Shown here: positions 9,657 through 20,183 of the stretch, piece after piece | How the letters are laid out: each line of letters opens with the position of its first letter | Numbering within the stretch: position 1 is the first letter of the stretch | Assembly: GCA_009746045.1 (NCBI GenBank) | Contig: RPFO01000154.1 | Span: forward strand, 7,680,693 to 7,744,692 | Direction of reading: 5' to 3' | DNA from: Mesostigma viride | Lineage: Eukaryota > Streptophyta > Mesostigmatophyceae > Mesostigmatales > Mesostigmataceae | Length of the DNA stretch: 64,000 nt | Notes under the pieces: generated by a model | Told to the model about the DNA's origin: nothing | The model's database searches: none | What the model saw: only the letters and a program-made list of their open reading frames with translations | Made by a program: the position numbers and the translations under genes

Positions 9657-10447
9657 GTGGTAGGCAATACCAAAGGTGACCTTAGTACCTATAGCAGCAA
9701 CGAACTGCTGCCAAAAATCTGAGGTAAATAACTTATCTTTGTCAGAAATATAATGTCTACTCAAGCCATGGTATCTATAAACATTATTGAGGTATAGGCG
9801 GGCACAATCGCGTGCAGTGAGGTCAAGGGGACAAGGTACTAGATGGCACATACGCGTAAAACGATCTACAAACACAAGAATCTGAGCATTACCCTTATCA
9901 TTCTTTTTAAAAGGTCCTACAAAATCCATCATAAGGGAATCCCATGGCATGATGGGATCAGGAAGGGTCCTAGGCTCGGCTATCTTCCCTACGTTGCTAG
10001 GTTTCATTTCCTGACAGGATTGGCAGGTCCTAACATATTTATCTACATCCTTTAAGAGGGAGGGCCAGTAGTAGGAACGGGTTACTAAATCCCGTACCCG
10101 TTTACCGCCCTGGTGAGCAGTTAAATCATGCAACTCAAAAAGCAATGAGGAGCGACAGATAGGAGGGACATAAAGGCGCCATTGAGCGGGAGAATCTGTT
10201 AACTGCACATATAAAAATCCACCTACAAACTTACAGGGGTATTTGCCTAACTGTTGGGGATGGGAGGCAATTGCAGCTAAAGCTTCCGGCTCAGTGGCCG
10301 TAAATCTACTGATAAAGCGTTCGAGATCAGAGGTAGGCATCGCTACAGAAGTATCTATATCAGGTTTAAAGAGGTCTCCTACCGCCTTGCCAAAGAGAAG
10401 GGGAGGTCCTAGAGGGACTATATTATCATAGGACTTTCCTGACCTAG
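9657..10447 (-). CDS. Gypsy-1 integrase, C-terminally deleted
   Basis: Ty3/gypsy integrase. It has the N-terminal zinc finger (HDLTAHQGGKRVRDLV ... CQSCQEMK) and the catalytic core with MMDFVGPF and YISDKDKLF, the first two Asp residues. It stops at AYHSSS: in gypsy-2 the next residues are SHLVERLNRT, carrying the catalytic Glu, but here the sequence jumps to PSPVPSSSASTRR. The Glu and the whole C-terminal region are therefore missing. The open frame itself runs on to 9270 through unrelated sequence. The upstream edge is the insertion of DNA transposon A at 10444-10447. Inactive by deletion. Confidence 0.85.
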
Positions 10448-12213
10448 TGTCCAAAAACCAAATGTCCTCATTTGAGGACATAGTCCTCGTTTGAGACGGG
10501 GGGGTCAGGGGCGCGGTTTTGGCGCCAAATTTGGTCCTAGGGTCACTTGGTGGGTTTTGGCGCGAAACTGGGATAGGTACTGAGCGCGCCAAGCCCCTGG
10601 GGTCGACAGGGGTCGACCGTACCTGGAAAATATGAGGCGACGAAAAGTACCTACAATAGCAAGAACATCGCAATGCAATCGAGTGTTTTGTCGAGTGGCG
10701 GCTATGGGGTCGTGCCAGTTCCGAGGCTTGCCTGAATGTTATAGGGCATTATTTTGCCCCGGACGAAGACAGCATTTTAGATCGTCATCTAGTGATTTCG
10801 AAGATGCTATTCTTCACGTGCAGGTGCTTTGTGTATGTCGAAAATTTTGTTCATGAACGGATTTTGGCATTGTTGAAGAAAATCTGAGAGCTACGTAGAT
10901 CGCATGATAGGTCAGTTCGCAGTTCGGTTTTACAATTTCTTTTTCCGCCCAGGCGCTGCGGATATCGCGAGTATGGGTTATGGTACGCTTCTGGGCTTAT
11001 GGGCGACATGGGGAGAAGAGGGACCTGGGCAGTTGCATGCGTCAAAGAGTCTCTATTTTTTCGTCGTGATGCCGCAGTCGCGCCTGGCGAAAACCAGGGC
11101 GAGCGCGAGCCATATTTTTCTTTTGCCGCAAGGCTGGGTGCTTCCCACGCGTCACCGTCCTTTAATATATATTTCTTGAGCTGGCCCGCGCAGCTGGCGG
11201 CCTGGGCGCACGTAAAGAACAAGGATCCGACTGTCATTCTCAACCGCATCGTTCTAAGTAAGCGTGTTAAGCGGATTGTAACCTAAGACTCTCGCAGACG
11301 TGATAATTCCGGTTGCTTTCAATGCCCAACTTCGTGGTTTTGATTACGTTTATGTCCGGGGGGTAACGGAAGTTTGCTGGGCGGTACTTTCTTTTCCCGT
11401 TGCGTCACTGAAAAGGTAAACGGCCATGCGTTATCAAAACAGCAGCAAGTAGAAGTCGCTGTGCTTAATTGCGATGTGCTAGTTTGATTCAACACATATA
11501 CTGCCTTGTTGCTGAGAAGTTTTTCAAGGCTTGCTGGTATGTTGCCCATATGTTTCTAATGCTTCAACTCATGTCCAAGTGATCAAGACTGGCTTAGAAA
11601 CTTGAGCTTGTCATGTTTACATTGTGCTTGTGTAGTTGTGTTGCAACTTGTGCCTCTTTGCAGTATATGTTTCCTATATAACGTAAGGGTTCAACATCAT
11701 GGTTTAGCACCGTGGTGGCAGCCGAGCCTCTACTAACGATCATGGACCTAACCTTGGCAAGTATTTGCATCATATTTCACTCTTTGGACTGAGCTAGCTT
11801 TACACCTGCTGTTTGGCCTGCACCATGGTCCCTGGCTGCCAGTTACATTTTGTGCCCCCCCCCTGGCAGGCTGCAGGGTCTAGGACTGCGAGGGCGTAAC
11901 ATAGACATGTTGTGGGCACCCTGGGTGCATTTTCAGGACCAGCCATCACCTGGCCATGCCTTCTTTCTCGGCATATTGTTGACTTGAGTGCTATTTGGTC
12001 ACTCGAGTAGCGACCCCCCTGCATTCATAAATCGTAAACAATTATACAATGAGCATATTTCATGGATGTTAAGCATTGCAACTCTTGAACATATCATAAA
12101 TGAACATGGTTCCATGCCGTACCCATGGATGTGTTGACATGTGTTAGTTATTACAAATGGTATCCATGCTAGAAAATGTCCTCATTTGAGGACATTTTCT
12201 TGGTGATTAGACA
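10448..12213. mobile_element. Non-autonomous DNA transposon A, in gypsy-1
   Basis: Insertion of about 1.77 kb in gypsy-1. Outer ends are inverted: TGTCCAAAAACCAAATGTCC from 10448, and TGTCTAATCACCAAGAAAAT inward from 12213 on the other strand. CTAG (or only TA) is present at both flanks (10444-10447, 12214-12217). Each end contains the near-palindrome TGTCCTCATTTGAGGACA. Collapsing the insertion to one CTAG joins the gypsy frame (PLSHIAT to RSGKSYDN) without a shift. No transposase is recognisable inside; the interior holds only short ORFs. The superfamily is uncertain; TA would suit Tc1/mariner-like elements. Confidence 0.6.
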
Positions 12214-12981
12214 CTAGTCGCTATATGGCTAAGCGGTATAGAAATTTTATTTTTCCCCTCCCCCTTCACAGGGACCACAGGAAGGGCCTCACACGGGAGA
12301 GAGAGTCCTACGTGAGAAAGGAGGTCAGGCATACGAACAGCAGTATGAAAGAGGTAGGCATATTGTTCATTATCCGGTAGTTCACCATAAGGGGTTACAC
12401 CGAGAGTGGTAGGAACTAGAGTAGTATTGAGAACATCTAAGTCCTCGAAAAAGGAGTGATCTGCGCGGCGGGAGAGGGCATCAGGCACTATGTTATCTAC
12501 ACCTTTAACATACTGAAGTTTAAAAGGGGAAAACTGTGCTAAAAACTCCATCCAGCGCGCTTGACGAGGGTAAGGTTGGGTTGGGAGAGAAGATGAGTAA
12601 GGGGACGATGGTCCGTTTGTATAACTAATCTATAAGGATCTATCTCACAGGGTTCATTCAGGCAGACATCAAATTGGGCACCTTTAAGAAAGTGCTGCCA
12701 CGCGTGGCAACAATACACCACAGCTAGTAGTTCCTGCTGATGTACCGGATAGTTGCGCTCCGCGGGGAGCATTGTCCTAGAGATATACTCAATTGGCTGT
12801 AAGCCCTGATCCTGATCCTGGAGAAGGACCCCACCTATAGCGACCTTACTAGCGTCCGTAGCTACCACAAAGGGTTTAGTAGTATCGGGTAGGATGAGAA
12901 CGGGAGGAGTGAGGAGTAGGGATTTTAAACACTTAAAAGCAGATTGACACTCACTACTCCAGAAAAAGGGGATATCTTTCT
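12207..12981 (-). pseudogene. Gypsy-1 RT connection and RNase H
   Basis: Gypsy-type RNase H in two overlapping frames. The first (to about 12560) has ATDASKVAIGGVLLQDQD, the LPAERNYPVHQQELLAVVYC region with catalytic Glu, and IQTDHRPLTHLL. A 1-nt shift near 12565, in the row LVKRAGWSF, moves to the second frame, which has MEFLAQFSPFKLQYVKG and VDNIVPDALSRRADH. Frame closure continues upstream to the TTAA at 12982, where transposon B interrupts RT. All catalytic residues are visible, but the shift makes this copy defective. Confidence 0.85.
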
Positions 12982-12985
12982 TTAA

Positions 12986-14684
12986 CCCCTAAATGGTCTG
13001 GCTGCCGATTTTCCGCCTAAAACTGAGTTACAGCCGACACGTCGGCCCCTTCTCGGGGGACCAAATGCCGCGAAATCTATTGAGAATTAGGAAACGTTTA
13101 GCTGAGAAGATCGAAAGTTTATAATTTTCCTCACAGCATGGTACTAGGGTTTGCATACTTCTGACAAAGTTATAGAGGTGTTCTGGCCGGTCAAAGTACA
13201 AGGGGTCAGGGTACTTTTTCGCGTACAACGTGCATTCCGGAAAACGACGACCTGGCCATGGCGGCTTGCGCCCACGCATGGCATTTACGTTTTCGTTCGA
13301 ATTTTCTGACCAAACTCAGGAAATTGATTTTATACGTCCTAAAGATGATACAGGCCAATTTTTGGTTCGCGGGAATGCCATTTGATAGGTGTCGGCAGCG
13401 TTCTTGCTGGAAAAAACTGCGTTCAGGCCGGACGATAGAAACGTTGACAGCAATACCTTTCCGGCGTATTTTAAAGGATATATTGGTTTCTTTGTACTTT
13501 TTATGATACATGGTAGTCGTAAACGTGCAAGGGTGGCCAGAAATCGCCGAATCCAGCGACCATGCTGCACAACTTTGGTGTGCCGAAATGCGCCATTTTG
13601 CGGCCACCGCCTGGGCCAAGGTAACGCCATCCATGCCTGGTAAAGCTTAATCATCGTTTTCCAATCGATGTTTGACGTTTATATATACGTTCTAGCTTGT
13701 GTAGCACATTCTTTTTGCATTATTCATGCTCTTTCTTGACCCTGGCCTGGCCCCTTTCTAAAACACCCTTCTTAGATGCTTCCCTCAGTCAGTTGACCTG
13801 CCACAGTGTGATGGTGATAAGTTTTAGAGGCTGTATGGGTTTGAATACCTCCATATATGTTTGTTATACATTTCCCACACACATATTGCATGAGTGTGAG
13901 GCAGTTGGCTGGTCTCTGTGGCATCATCAAGCATGTAACCGGTGAGTAGAAGCTTCCCATTGTCAGCATGTGCCACCAGGTGTGCTGGCCATCACCTGGC
14001 AAGCTATAGCAGCTGAGGCCTAGTTTATCCTTGCTAGGGCAAGCTGAAATAGGCTTAACATCACTAGTTTGTTGGTGGCTGCCTCCTAGAATGCATGCCT
14101 TGCGTAGGGTATCCGTACCACGTTACCTACGTGCATGGACAAGGTGGCACCTGCACATAGGTGCCATGTAAGGGCAGTGTGATGATGCAGTTATGTTTCC
14201 CCATCATTGTGGAAGGGAAATGTATTGTGTGGCATGGTTGGGGGCCATATTAGTAGGTATTAGTAGGTAGTATGCCCACTCCTACCCCCTTGGTTGCTTT
14301 TTACCAACGGTGCCCCTATGGGCTGTACTGGGTGTAACTGCTGGTATACCCACCCAAATGATGACCCCAATGGCTCAAACTGTTCAGCAACTTATTGTTT
14401 ATCATCCCTGAAGTGGTAGGTGCCTAGCTCTTACAACATAATTCAAAATGCACATTCTACCAAAAATGAAAACGCTCGTCTTGACCCCCCTGACTTTGAC
14501 GGCAGTTATACATGGCCTACCCTGCATATATGTAAGGTTGTGATATACCAACCCGAAGGGCAACTCATGGACATGCTTGGCCCCCAAGGACAGCCATTGG
14601 ATATGGGTGGGTTGGATGGCATCTGGTTTGCAAATTTGTGAAGTTACAGCCGATGCATCGGCAGTATTTCTGCCCATTTAGGGG
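12986..14684. mobile_element. TTAA-specific non-autonomous DNA transposon B
   Basis: Exact 1699-bp insertion flanked by TTAA (12982-12985 and 14685-14688) with terminal inverted repeats CCCCTAAATGG/CCATTTAGGGG. Subterminal copies of AGTTACAGCCGA...TCGGC sit near both ends (about 13023 and 14642), each a small palindrome. TTAA targets and CCC-starting ends are the hallmark of the piggyBac superfamily. Collapsing to one TTAA restores the gypsy RT frame (LLKKDIPFFW). No transposase is visible, so it would need mobilisation in trans. Confidence 0.75.
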
Positions 14685-14929
14685 TTAACAAATGATTGAT
14701 AGGGGCTGCTATAGTTGCAAAACGAGGGTCGATAAAACGCCTATAGTAAGAGGCAATCCCTAAGAAACTACGTTATCTGTACACTTTTAACGTCGGTAGG
14801 GGTAGGCCAATCCTGAATTGACTTAGTTTTATCCGGGTCGGTAGCGACACCGGCATCTGACAAACATGTCCTAAAAATGGTACACTCCTACCAGAACGAA
14901 CTTTAGCACGGCGAGCCCACAAAGAATTT

Positions 14930-16312
14930 TCAGACATTATTTCTAAGACTTTCACGTAGGTGTGTTTCAAAATCTGGGGAGTAAATAAGGATGTCATCTA
15001 AGTAAGCCTGAGCACAAGAACGATCGTGCTCAGCTAAAGAAACAGAGGAGAAGGAAGGATCCTTTAAATCAGAGGACACTTGGGGAAGGTGAGAATTACC
15101 CATAACAGGTCTAAGCACTTTATTCATCAACATTTGAAAAGAGGCAGGAGAATTACAGAGTCCCATGGCCGCTACTCTAAACTGATAATGACCAAAAGGG
15201 GTAGCAAAGGCAGTTTTATGACAATCCTCGGGCGCTATTCGCAATTGCCAAAAACCATCTGCACAATCCAGCACGGTGAAACAGGTAGAACCTTTAACCT
15301 TATTAAATATATCATCAATACGAGGTAGAGGGTATTTAGACTTCACAGTGATATCATTTAACTTCCTATAATCAGTAACTAAACGAAACTTGCCATTTGG
15401 CTTAGGGACTAACAGGACACCAGCTGAGTAGGGGGAGTTACTAGGCTCTATCAATCCTGCTTCTAATAGTGACACTAAAATCTGTTTTAGTTCCTTTAAC
15501 TCGGTAGGGCCCATTCGGTACATCGGAGAGTGCGTAGGAACTGCACCGTCCTTAATAACTACACAGTGTAAAACAGAACGAGGAGGAGGATAAGAAGGAG
15601 TCGTTTCCTCAAAAACTTTGGAGGAATCTATCACAGCCATGTATCTTACTATTTCGTTTTCAGTAAATCCCACCCCTATTGTATCCACTGTGTTCACATC
15701 TATATTCACACTATTATTAGGGATAGGTATCTCCTGTATTTCTAACTGAAGGAACATACATAATAAATATCCATATTCCTTTAGTTCAGATCGCAATTCA
15801 TCATTGGACATTAATACTTCAGGTATAGGTCTTACAGGAGGATCAACAGGTGTAGGAGGAGTAATATCTACCAAGGATAAATTTTCTACTCTATAATGAC
15901 GTTCCGGTACCCAGTAAGAACTATCTGAAAACCAGATGACCATAGTATCATAATCAATAGTAATCTTATTATCCTGATGCCAACCTAATCCTAATAATAC
16001 ATCAGCGGTAGTGATAGGACCTATAGTGGCCGTAAGGTTGACAGTACGTCCTTGTATAACCAGGGGAAGGGATACCGTACCCGGGGAATGACTGGTGCGA
16101 CCGTCAGCATAATGGACAGTGACAGGTTTGGTGTGAGGGATAGGGACTAGTCCTAAACGCCTAACTAGGGCCTCGCTCACAAAGGAGCTAGCGGCACCGC
16201 TATCCACTAACACGGAGACATTCAAAAGTTCATCAGCATGCAAGAAGGGGTCTACAACAGTGTGAGGGACGGTTAAGCCACCATTCAAAAACATAAGAGG
16301 ACGAACACGCAA
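14930..16312 (-). CDS. Gypsy-1 protease and reverse transcriptase
   Basis: Gypsy Pol segment. Near the start is a retropepsin-type aspartic protease: VLVDSGAASSFVSEALVRR, later ADVLLGLGW. The RT follows, with VPKPNGKFRLVTDYRKLN, YPLPRIDDIF, FTVLDCADGFWQL (catalytic Asp), FGHYQFRVAAMGLCNSPASF and the box AYLDDILIYS. The frame shifts near 14940 and the thumb is then cut by transposon B. It is preceded by the zinc-knuckle frame (16420-16752) in a different register. Protease and RT motifs look intact in this stretch. It is the same family type as gypsy-2. Confidence 0.9.
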   Translation of the reverse strand: MRVRPLMFLNGGLTVPHTVVDPFLHADELLNVSVLVDSGAASSFVSEALVRRLGLVPIPHTKPVTVHYADGRTSHSPGTVSLPLVIQGRTVNLTATIGPITTADVLLGLGWHQDNKITIDYDTMVIWFSDSSYWVPERHYRVENLSLVDITPPTPVDPPVRPIPEVLMSNDELRSELKEYGYLLCMFLQLEIQEIPIPNNSVNIDVNTVDTIGVGFTENEIVRYMAVIDSSKVFEETTPSYPPPRSVLHCVVIKDGAVPTHSPMYRMGPTELKELKQILVSLLEAGLIEPSNSPYSAGVLLVPKPNGKFRLVTDYRKLNDITVKSKYPLPRIDDIFNKVKGSTCFTVLDCADGFWQLRIAPEDCHKTAFATPFGHYQFRVAAMGLCNSPASFQMLMNKVLRPVMGNSHLPQVSSDLKDPSFSSVSLAEHDRSCAQAYLDDILIYSPDFETHLRESLRNNV

Positions 16313-16419
16313 GGGTAGTGATGATTCAGCTCCTACAGAAGTTATGAAAACAGGCAGGCAAAAACTATTATCTGGGGTACTATCTAAGGACCTGTCCAGG
16401 TTACCCCCGGCTGACAGGC

Positions 16420-16752
16420 CTACTGTTCCCCCTCCCCCCCCACATCCACGGAGACTAACCCCGAAGAAGACCCTGGCGAAAAAGCCACTGCTGGAGGGTC
16501 ACGAGGGAGCGAAGAGGGTGCAGGAGCCTGATTATCATAGGGGAACCCTGAGGGTCCTGTCTGCACCGCATTCGGCCTACTAGGGGTAGCTGAGGGAATG
16601 CGTCCTGAAGTGGGACGAATAGGAGCACGCTGAGGGGTACGAGGAGGGCGAGCGTCGGGATGAGGGGGATCACCAGAAAGGAACTTGGGGCACTCCCCCT
16701 TAAGATGGCCCACCTCATGACAGTGATAACACGAGATGTGAGACACATCCAA
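16420..16752 (-). CDS. Gypsy-1 Gag zinc knuckle
   Basis: Short open frame with a nucleocapsid CCHC knuckle near its start (CYHCHEVGHLKGEC), followed by a Pro/Arg-rich linker. In the intact element this would join the capsid frame (16808-17665) upstream and the protease/RT frame downstream; both junctions are now out of frame. Nucleocapsids bind the element RNA during packaging. Confidence 0.75.
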   Translation of the reverse strand: MDVSHISCYHCHEVGHLKGECPKFLSGDPPHPDARPPRTPQRAPIRPTSGRIPSATPSRPNAVQTGPSGFPYDNQAPAPSSLPRDPPAVAFSPGSSSGLVSVDVGGEGEQ

Positions 16753-16807
16753 TGCAGATATATCTGTAACACAAATATCTAATTCTTCTACATATGCCTA
16801 TTCTTCT

Positions 16808-17665
16808 TCAGGAGTGCATGAGGACAAGGTTATGAACCCTAGTACACAAAGGAGCATGAGCATACATGCAATCAGCAACACGGAGGAGATGGGTAGGAAG
16901 AGGAGTGGTAAAGAAATCTGCTACTCTTAATAGACGCTGTCGCACATGCTTGAGGGGCAGATCAGTGAAACGGTAGGCAGAGAACTGGCGTTTTACCTCA
17001 CGTAATAAGGGTCTACTGAGGCCTTGAAGGAAACGAGCACGTACTTCTGCGCCCGACAAATCCCTAATTCGCACCATCTGTGCATCAAATTCTTTCATAT
17101 ACTCCTTAAACGGTTTAGTACCTTGCTGCAAGGTACCAAAGGCTAATCTATCCTGCCAATCTGCATCAGGAGGAACTAAATGGCTCTCTAACCGCTTAAA
17201 CAATTCTGCTACTGAGTTAGGGTAGGCATGAGAGGCCAAGGATTCACACTGGATGAGGTCGGCAAGCTCAGGGGTAATACAGGTAGTAAGATAGTGAGGG
17301 ACTAACACAGCATCAGGGAGACGCCATCTATTATGATTTTGCCACGACTCTGTGTTCTGGGTAAGCAGCATAATAAAAGTGAAAAACTGTTGAGGGGTAG
17401 ACTTGACATCCAACGTGGGAAGGTTAGCAAAGAGGGGAAGAGCAGGAGGCTTAGGAGGATGGGAAGGATCAGATTTACCCATAGGACCACTGTCTTCAAC
17501 TGCTACATAAGAGGGATAGAACGAAGGAAGAGGAAAGGTTTTGGATAGGGGTCTAGAAGGGGCCACCGTTTCAGGATGGTGCCCATAGGAGAAGGGAACA
17601 GTATATTGTTCACGAAGGGAGGAATAGGCAATTAAATGATCATAATTTCTGTCATCTAGGGGCAT
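16808..17665 (-). CDS. Gypsy-1 Gag capsid domain
   Basis: 285-codon frame with the retrotransposon Gag capsid signature region: ELFKRLESHLVPPDADWQ, then RLAFGTLQQGTKPFKEYMKE, then RARFLQGLSRPLLREVK. The equivalent gypsy-2 stretch (56833-57282) aligns well by eye (LVPPDATLHERMAFSKLRQG). It forms the particle shell in the family. A stop near 16808 and a frame change separate it from the zinc knuckle. Confidence 0.75.
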   Translation of the reverse strand: MPLDDRNYDHLIAYSSLREQYTVPFSYGHHPETVAPSRPLSKTFPLPSFYPSYVAVEDSGPMGKSDPSHPPKPPALPLFANLPTLDVKSTPQQFFTFIMLLTQNTESWQNHNRWRLPDAVLVPHYLTTCITPELADLIQCESLASHAYPNSVAELFKRLESHLVPPDADWQDRLAFGTLQQGTKPFKEYMKEFDAQMVRIRDLSGAEVRARFLQGLSRPLLREVKRQFSAYRFTDLPLKHVRQRLLRVADFFTTPLPTHLLRVADCMYAHAPLCTRVHNLVLMHS

Positions 17666-17697
17666 GGTGCTGAAATCACTTTTAACTTCTAGCTCTC

Positions 17698-18114
17698 CTA
17701 CGCGGGAAGGAACCTGGGCAGCCTCGTAGGCCGTGTCAGGGTAGGACCAAAAAGCAGGAGGAGGAAAGAAACTGCGCTAGGGCGACCAGAAGGGCCTACA
17801 GGGGCAGGGTTACGACCCATGTTATAAGCAGGGATAGAAGGAACAGGATGAGGTTGAGGCCTAGCAGCATTATCAGGAAGTGAGGACCTAATTGAGGGGT
17901 GAGCCAAGGTTGCAGGAGGGGCAGGGGCCTGTTTCATGGTGAAAGAAGGGTCTTCACTAAATCTAACATGCATACGTTGTTCAAAGGTAGGAGGGGTGAC
18001 AGAGGGACGACGATTGTTATTATTATTATTGTTGGCATTATTAGAATTATTAGTGGTAGGTATAGGTGACATCTCTCCACCCACTAGATCCATGTTCAGT
18101 TTGAGGAAAAACAA
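17698..18114 (-). CDS. Gypsy-1 Gag N-terminal region
   Basis: 138-codon frame, Asn-rich (NNSNNANNNNNNN) and Pro-rich, ending near the start of the capsid frame but in another register. No recognised domain; assigned to Gag by position. A further short Ser/Pro-rich frame upstream (18213-18437, MSFEEAQTYLLTH) may be another piece. Confidence 0.45.
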   Translation of the reverse strand: MFFLKLNMDLVGGEMSPIPTTNNSNNANNNNNNNRRPSVTPPTFEQRMHVRFSEDPSFTMKQAPAPPATLAHPSIRSSLPDNAARPQPHPVPSIPAYNMGRNPAPVGPSGRPSAVSFLLLLFGPTLTRPTRLPRFLPA

Positions 18115-18617
18115 TTAAGGTTGCAATAAGGAAAAGGACAAAGCCCTAATTTAAAGCAAGGAAAGCAAAAAGGAAAAACTTTTAATGTCCTAAGAAAGGA
18201 AAACAAGAAAAATCAATCCTTTTTAACAACAGTAATGGATAGGGAGCCAAACTCTAAGGTGAGAGGAGTATCTACACTAGAGGAGGATGACACCGTAGGA
18301 CGAGGGGGAGATGGAGGTGGTGTAACCAAAACAAGGCTATCTACCGAAGGGCGAGCAAGAGGAGCAGGACGAGAATGGAGGCCCACATCTGATTCACTAT
18401 GAGTTAAAAGGTAGGTCTGAGCTTCTTCAAAGGACATAAACTTCTTATATTTGGGGACAGTATATGTACGCGACTAAACGAACTTCCTAGCATCGGCCCA
18501 CGATAAGAAAATAGATGCCCATTGAGGGGTAATAACTACGTAGTACTTATTTTGCTAAGCTATTATTACTAGTCGAATGAGAAGGAAAAGAACGTCTTGG
18601 GGGTACAGCACCAGAGG

Positions 18618-19234
18618 AGTTGTGAGAGTGAGAATGCCACGAATTCCGCCATGGTTCTTGCAGGAAGTTGCCTTTATTATTAACAAGGAAACACAGACGT
18701 AAGTCACGTCACTTCCAAGACTGCACACAGCACAGGCGACAGGGTCGCAGTGCCCAGAGAACGTGCACGCAAGAACTAGCGTCCCAGTGTGACCAAGTCA
18801 CTCATATAGCTTGCTAGGGACGCGTCCAAGTATTCAGCTGCACTGTCACAGCTGAACTGTCAATCAATTGATTACACAGACTCTGGCACGCCTTTGGCGC
18901 GCAGATCTATCAATTGTCCATACGGCTAGTCCTGTGGACCTATCCGTACACTAGTCAGCATCAATTGTCTCATAGGTCCTGGCGCGCTACAGTGCGCCTA
19001 CCTATCAATTGACCATCAAGTCCTGTACAAGTCCTGTCAACGTCCTGCGGACTATCAAAGTGACACTTGTACATCCTGTGTCCGTACGCGCCCACAGTGG
19101 CGCGCCGGGTACTGTCGGCACAGCCTAGGAAACGTCATAACTTTTACGTTCCTTAACCAAATGAGGCGTTCAAGGTGCCGTTGGAAAGAGCGTAACAATC
19201 TCTATCCATCTAACGTAAATCCTTTACGTTAACT
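18618..19234 (-). repeat. Element C 3' LTR
   Basis: 617-bp repeat with ends AGTTGTGAG and GTTAACT in plus orientation; the partner is 25827-26443. A purine run (AAAGAAAAGAAGGGA on the minus strand, about 19238-19256) lies just upstream in element sense, as a polypurine tract should. Confidence 0.9.
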
Positions 19235-20183
19235 CCAATCCCTTCTTTTCTTTAGGGATCACATCCCCTGCCAGGGACCCTTGAAGTAGCTTGAAATGTC
19301 CTTCACTCCAGCTTGAAGCTTGAACAGATGTCTTTAATGGCCAATGCCATTCCCCCAGCCCTTTCTTTTAAGGAACTGGAAAAGAAACAGATCTGCCACA
19401 GGGAAAACCATTTCATGAGAAATGGAGAAAACCTATGGAAGTGGCATTACAGAGTACCACCAGATATTAGAAGCACACAAAATTAAATACATACAGGTTA
19501 ATTCTATGAGGTCTTCTCCAGGAATTAATCCCATCACCTCGGTAGAGCCTCCAGTACAATGACCTTCTGGCGGTGAGTTACATTAATCCCAGATACTAAT
19601 CCCATAAAACCCAGTACATATTCAATATAAGTACAATAAATCCATGACAATTAAAATACCACTTGACAAAGTAAGGCGTATTACAATAGTTTGCCTGTCA
19701 TTCTCTCAACAGGGGTCTATTGGCGCCCGTCTTACGGCGCCCGTCTACTTGCCAGATGGTAAACTGCCACAGCAAACAAATGACAAAATGAAACACATAG
19801 GCAACAATTAAATCCTGCCCTGGGGAACTAGGGAAGTCTGAACAGGCAAACACCTGAACAGGCCAGCTTGTAGAAACATAATACCAGGGAATCGAACCCC
19901 GCCCTATAAACCCCAGAATAAAGGTTCCCAGACCATTGTGAGAAGTATGTACAAATATACATTTCTTTTAAAATAGAATACATGGTCTGTAATGGACCTG
20001 TCAACCTTGTGTAGTCAACAGCATGAACCCCAGCCAAAACCTGGCTGTATCCTGATTAAAATCAGAGTGAGTGTACCATGGTCCATGAGCCTTAGTACAG
20101 ACTAAAATACAGGTATTATGCCAGTCACAATGCTGACACTACCACACAATCTGCTCTCCAATGCCCTATAACCATGCACCAGC
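19235..20183 (-). other. Element C 3' UTR with tRNA-like motif
   Basis: About 950 bp without a gene. On the minus strand it contains GGTTCGATTCC (within 19884-19909), a perfect Pol III B-box/T-loop word, and an upstream GGCTCATGGACCATGG (20074-20100) that resembles a D-arm. The word CCAGGGAATCGAACCC plus GCCCTATAA recurs at the same place in element D. Confidence 0.5.
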
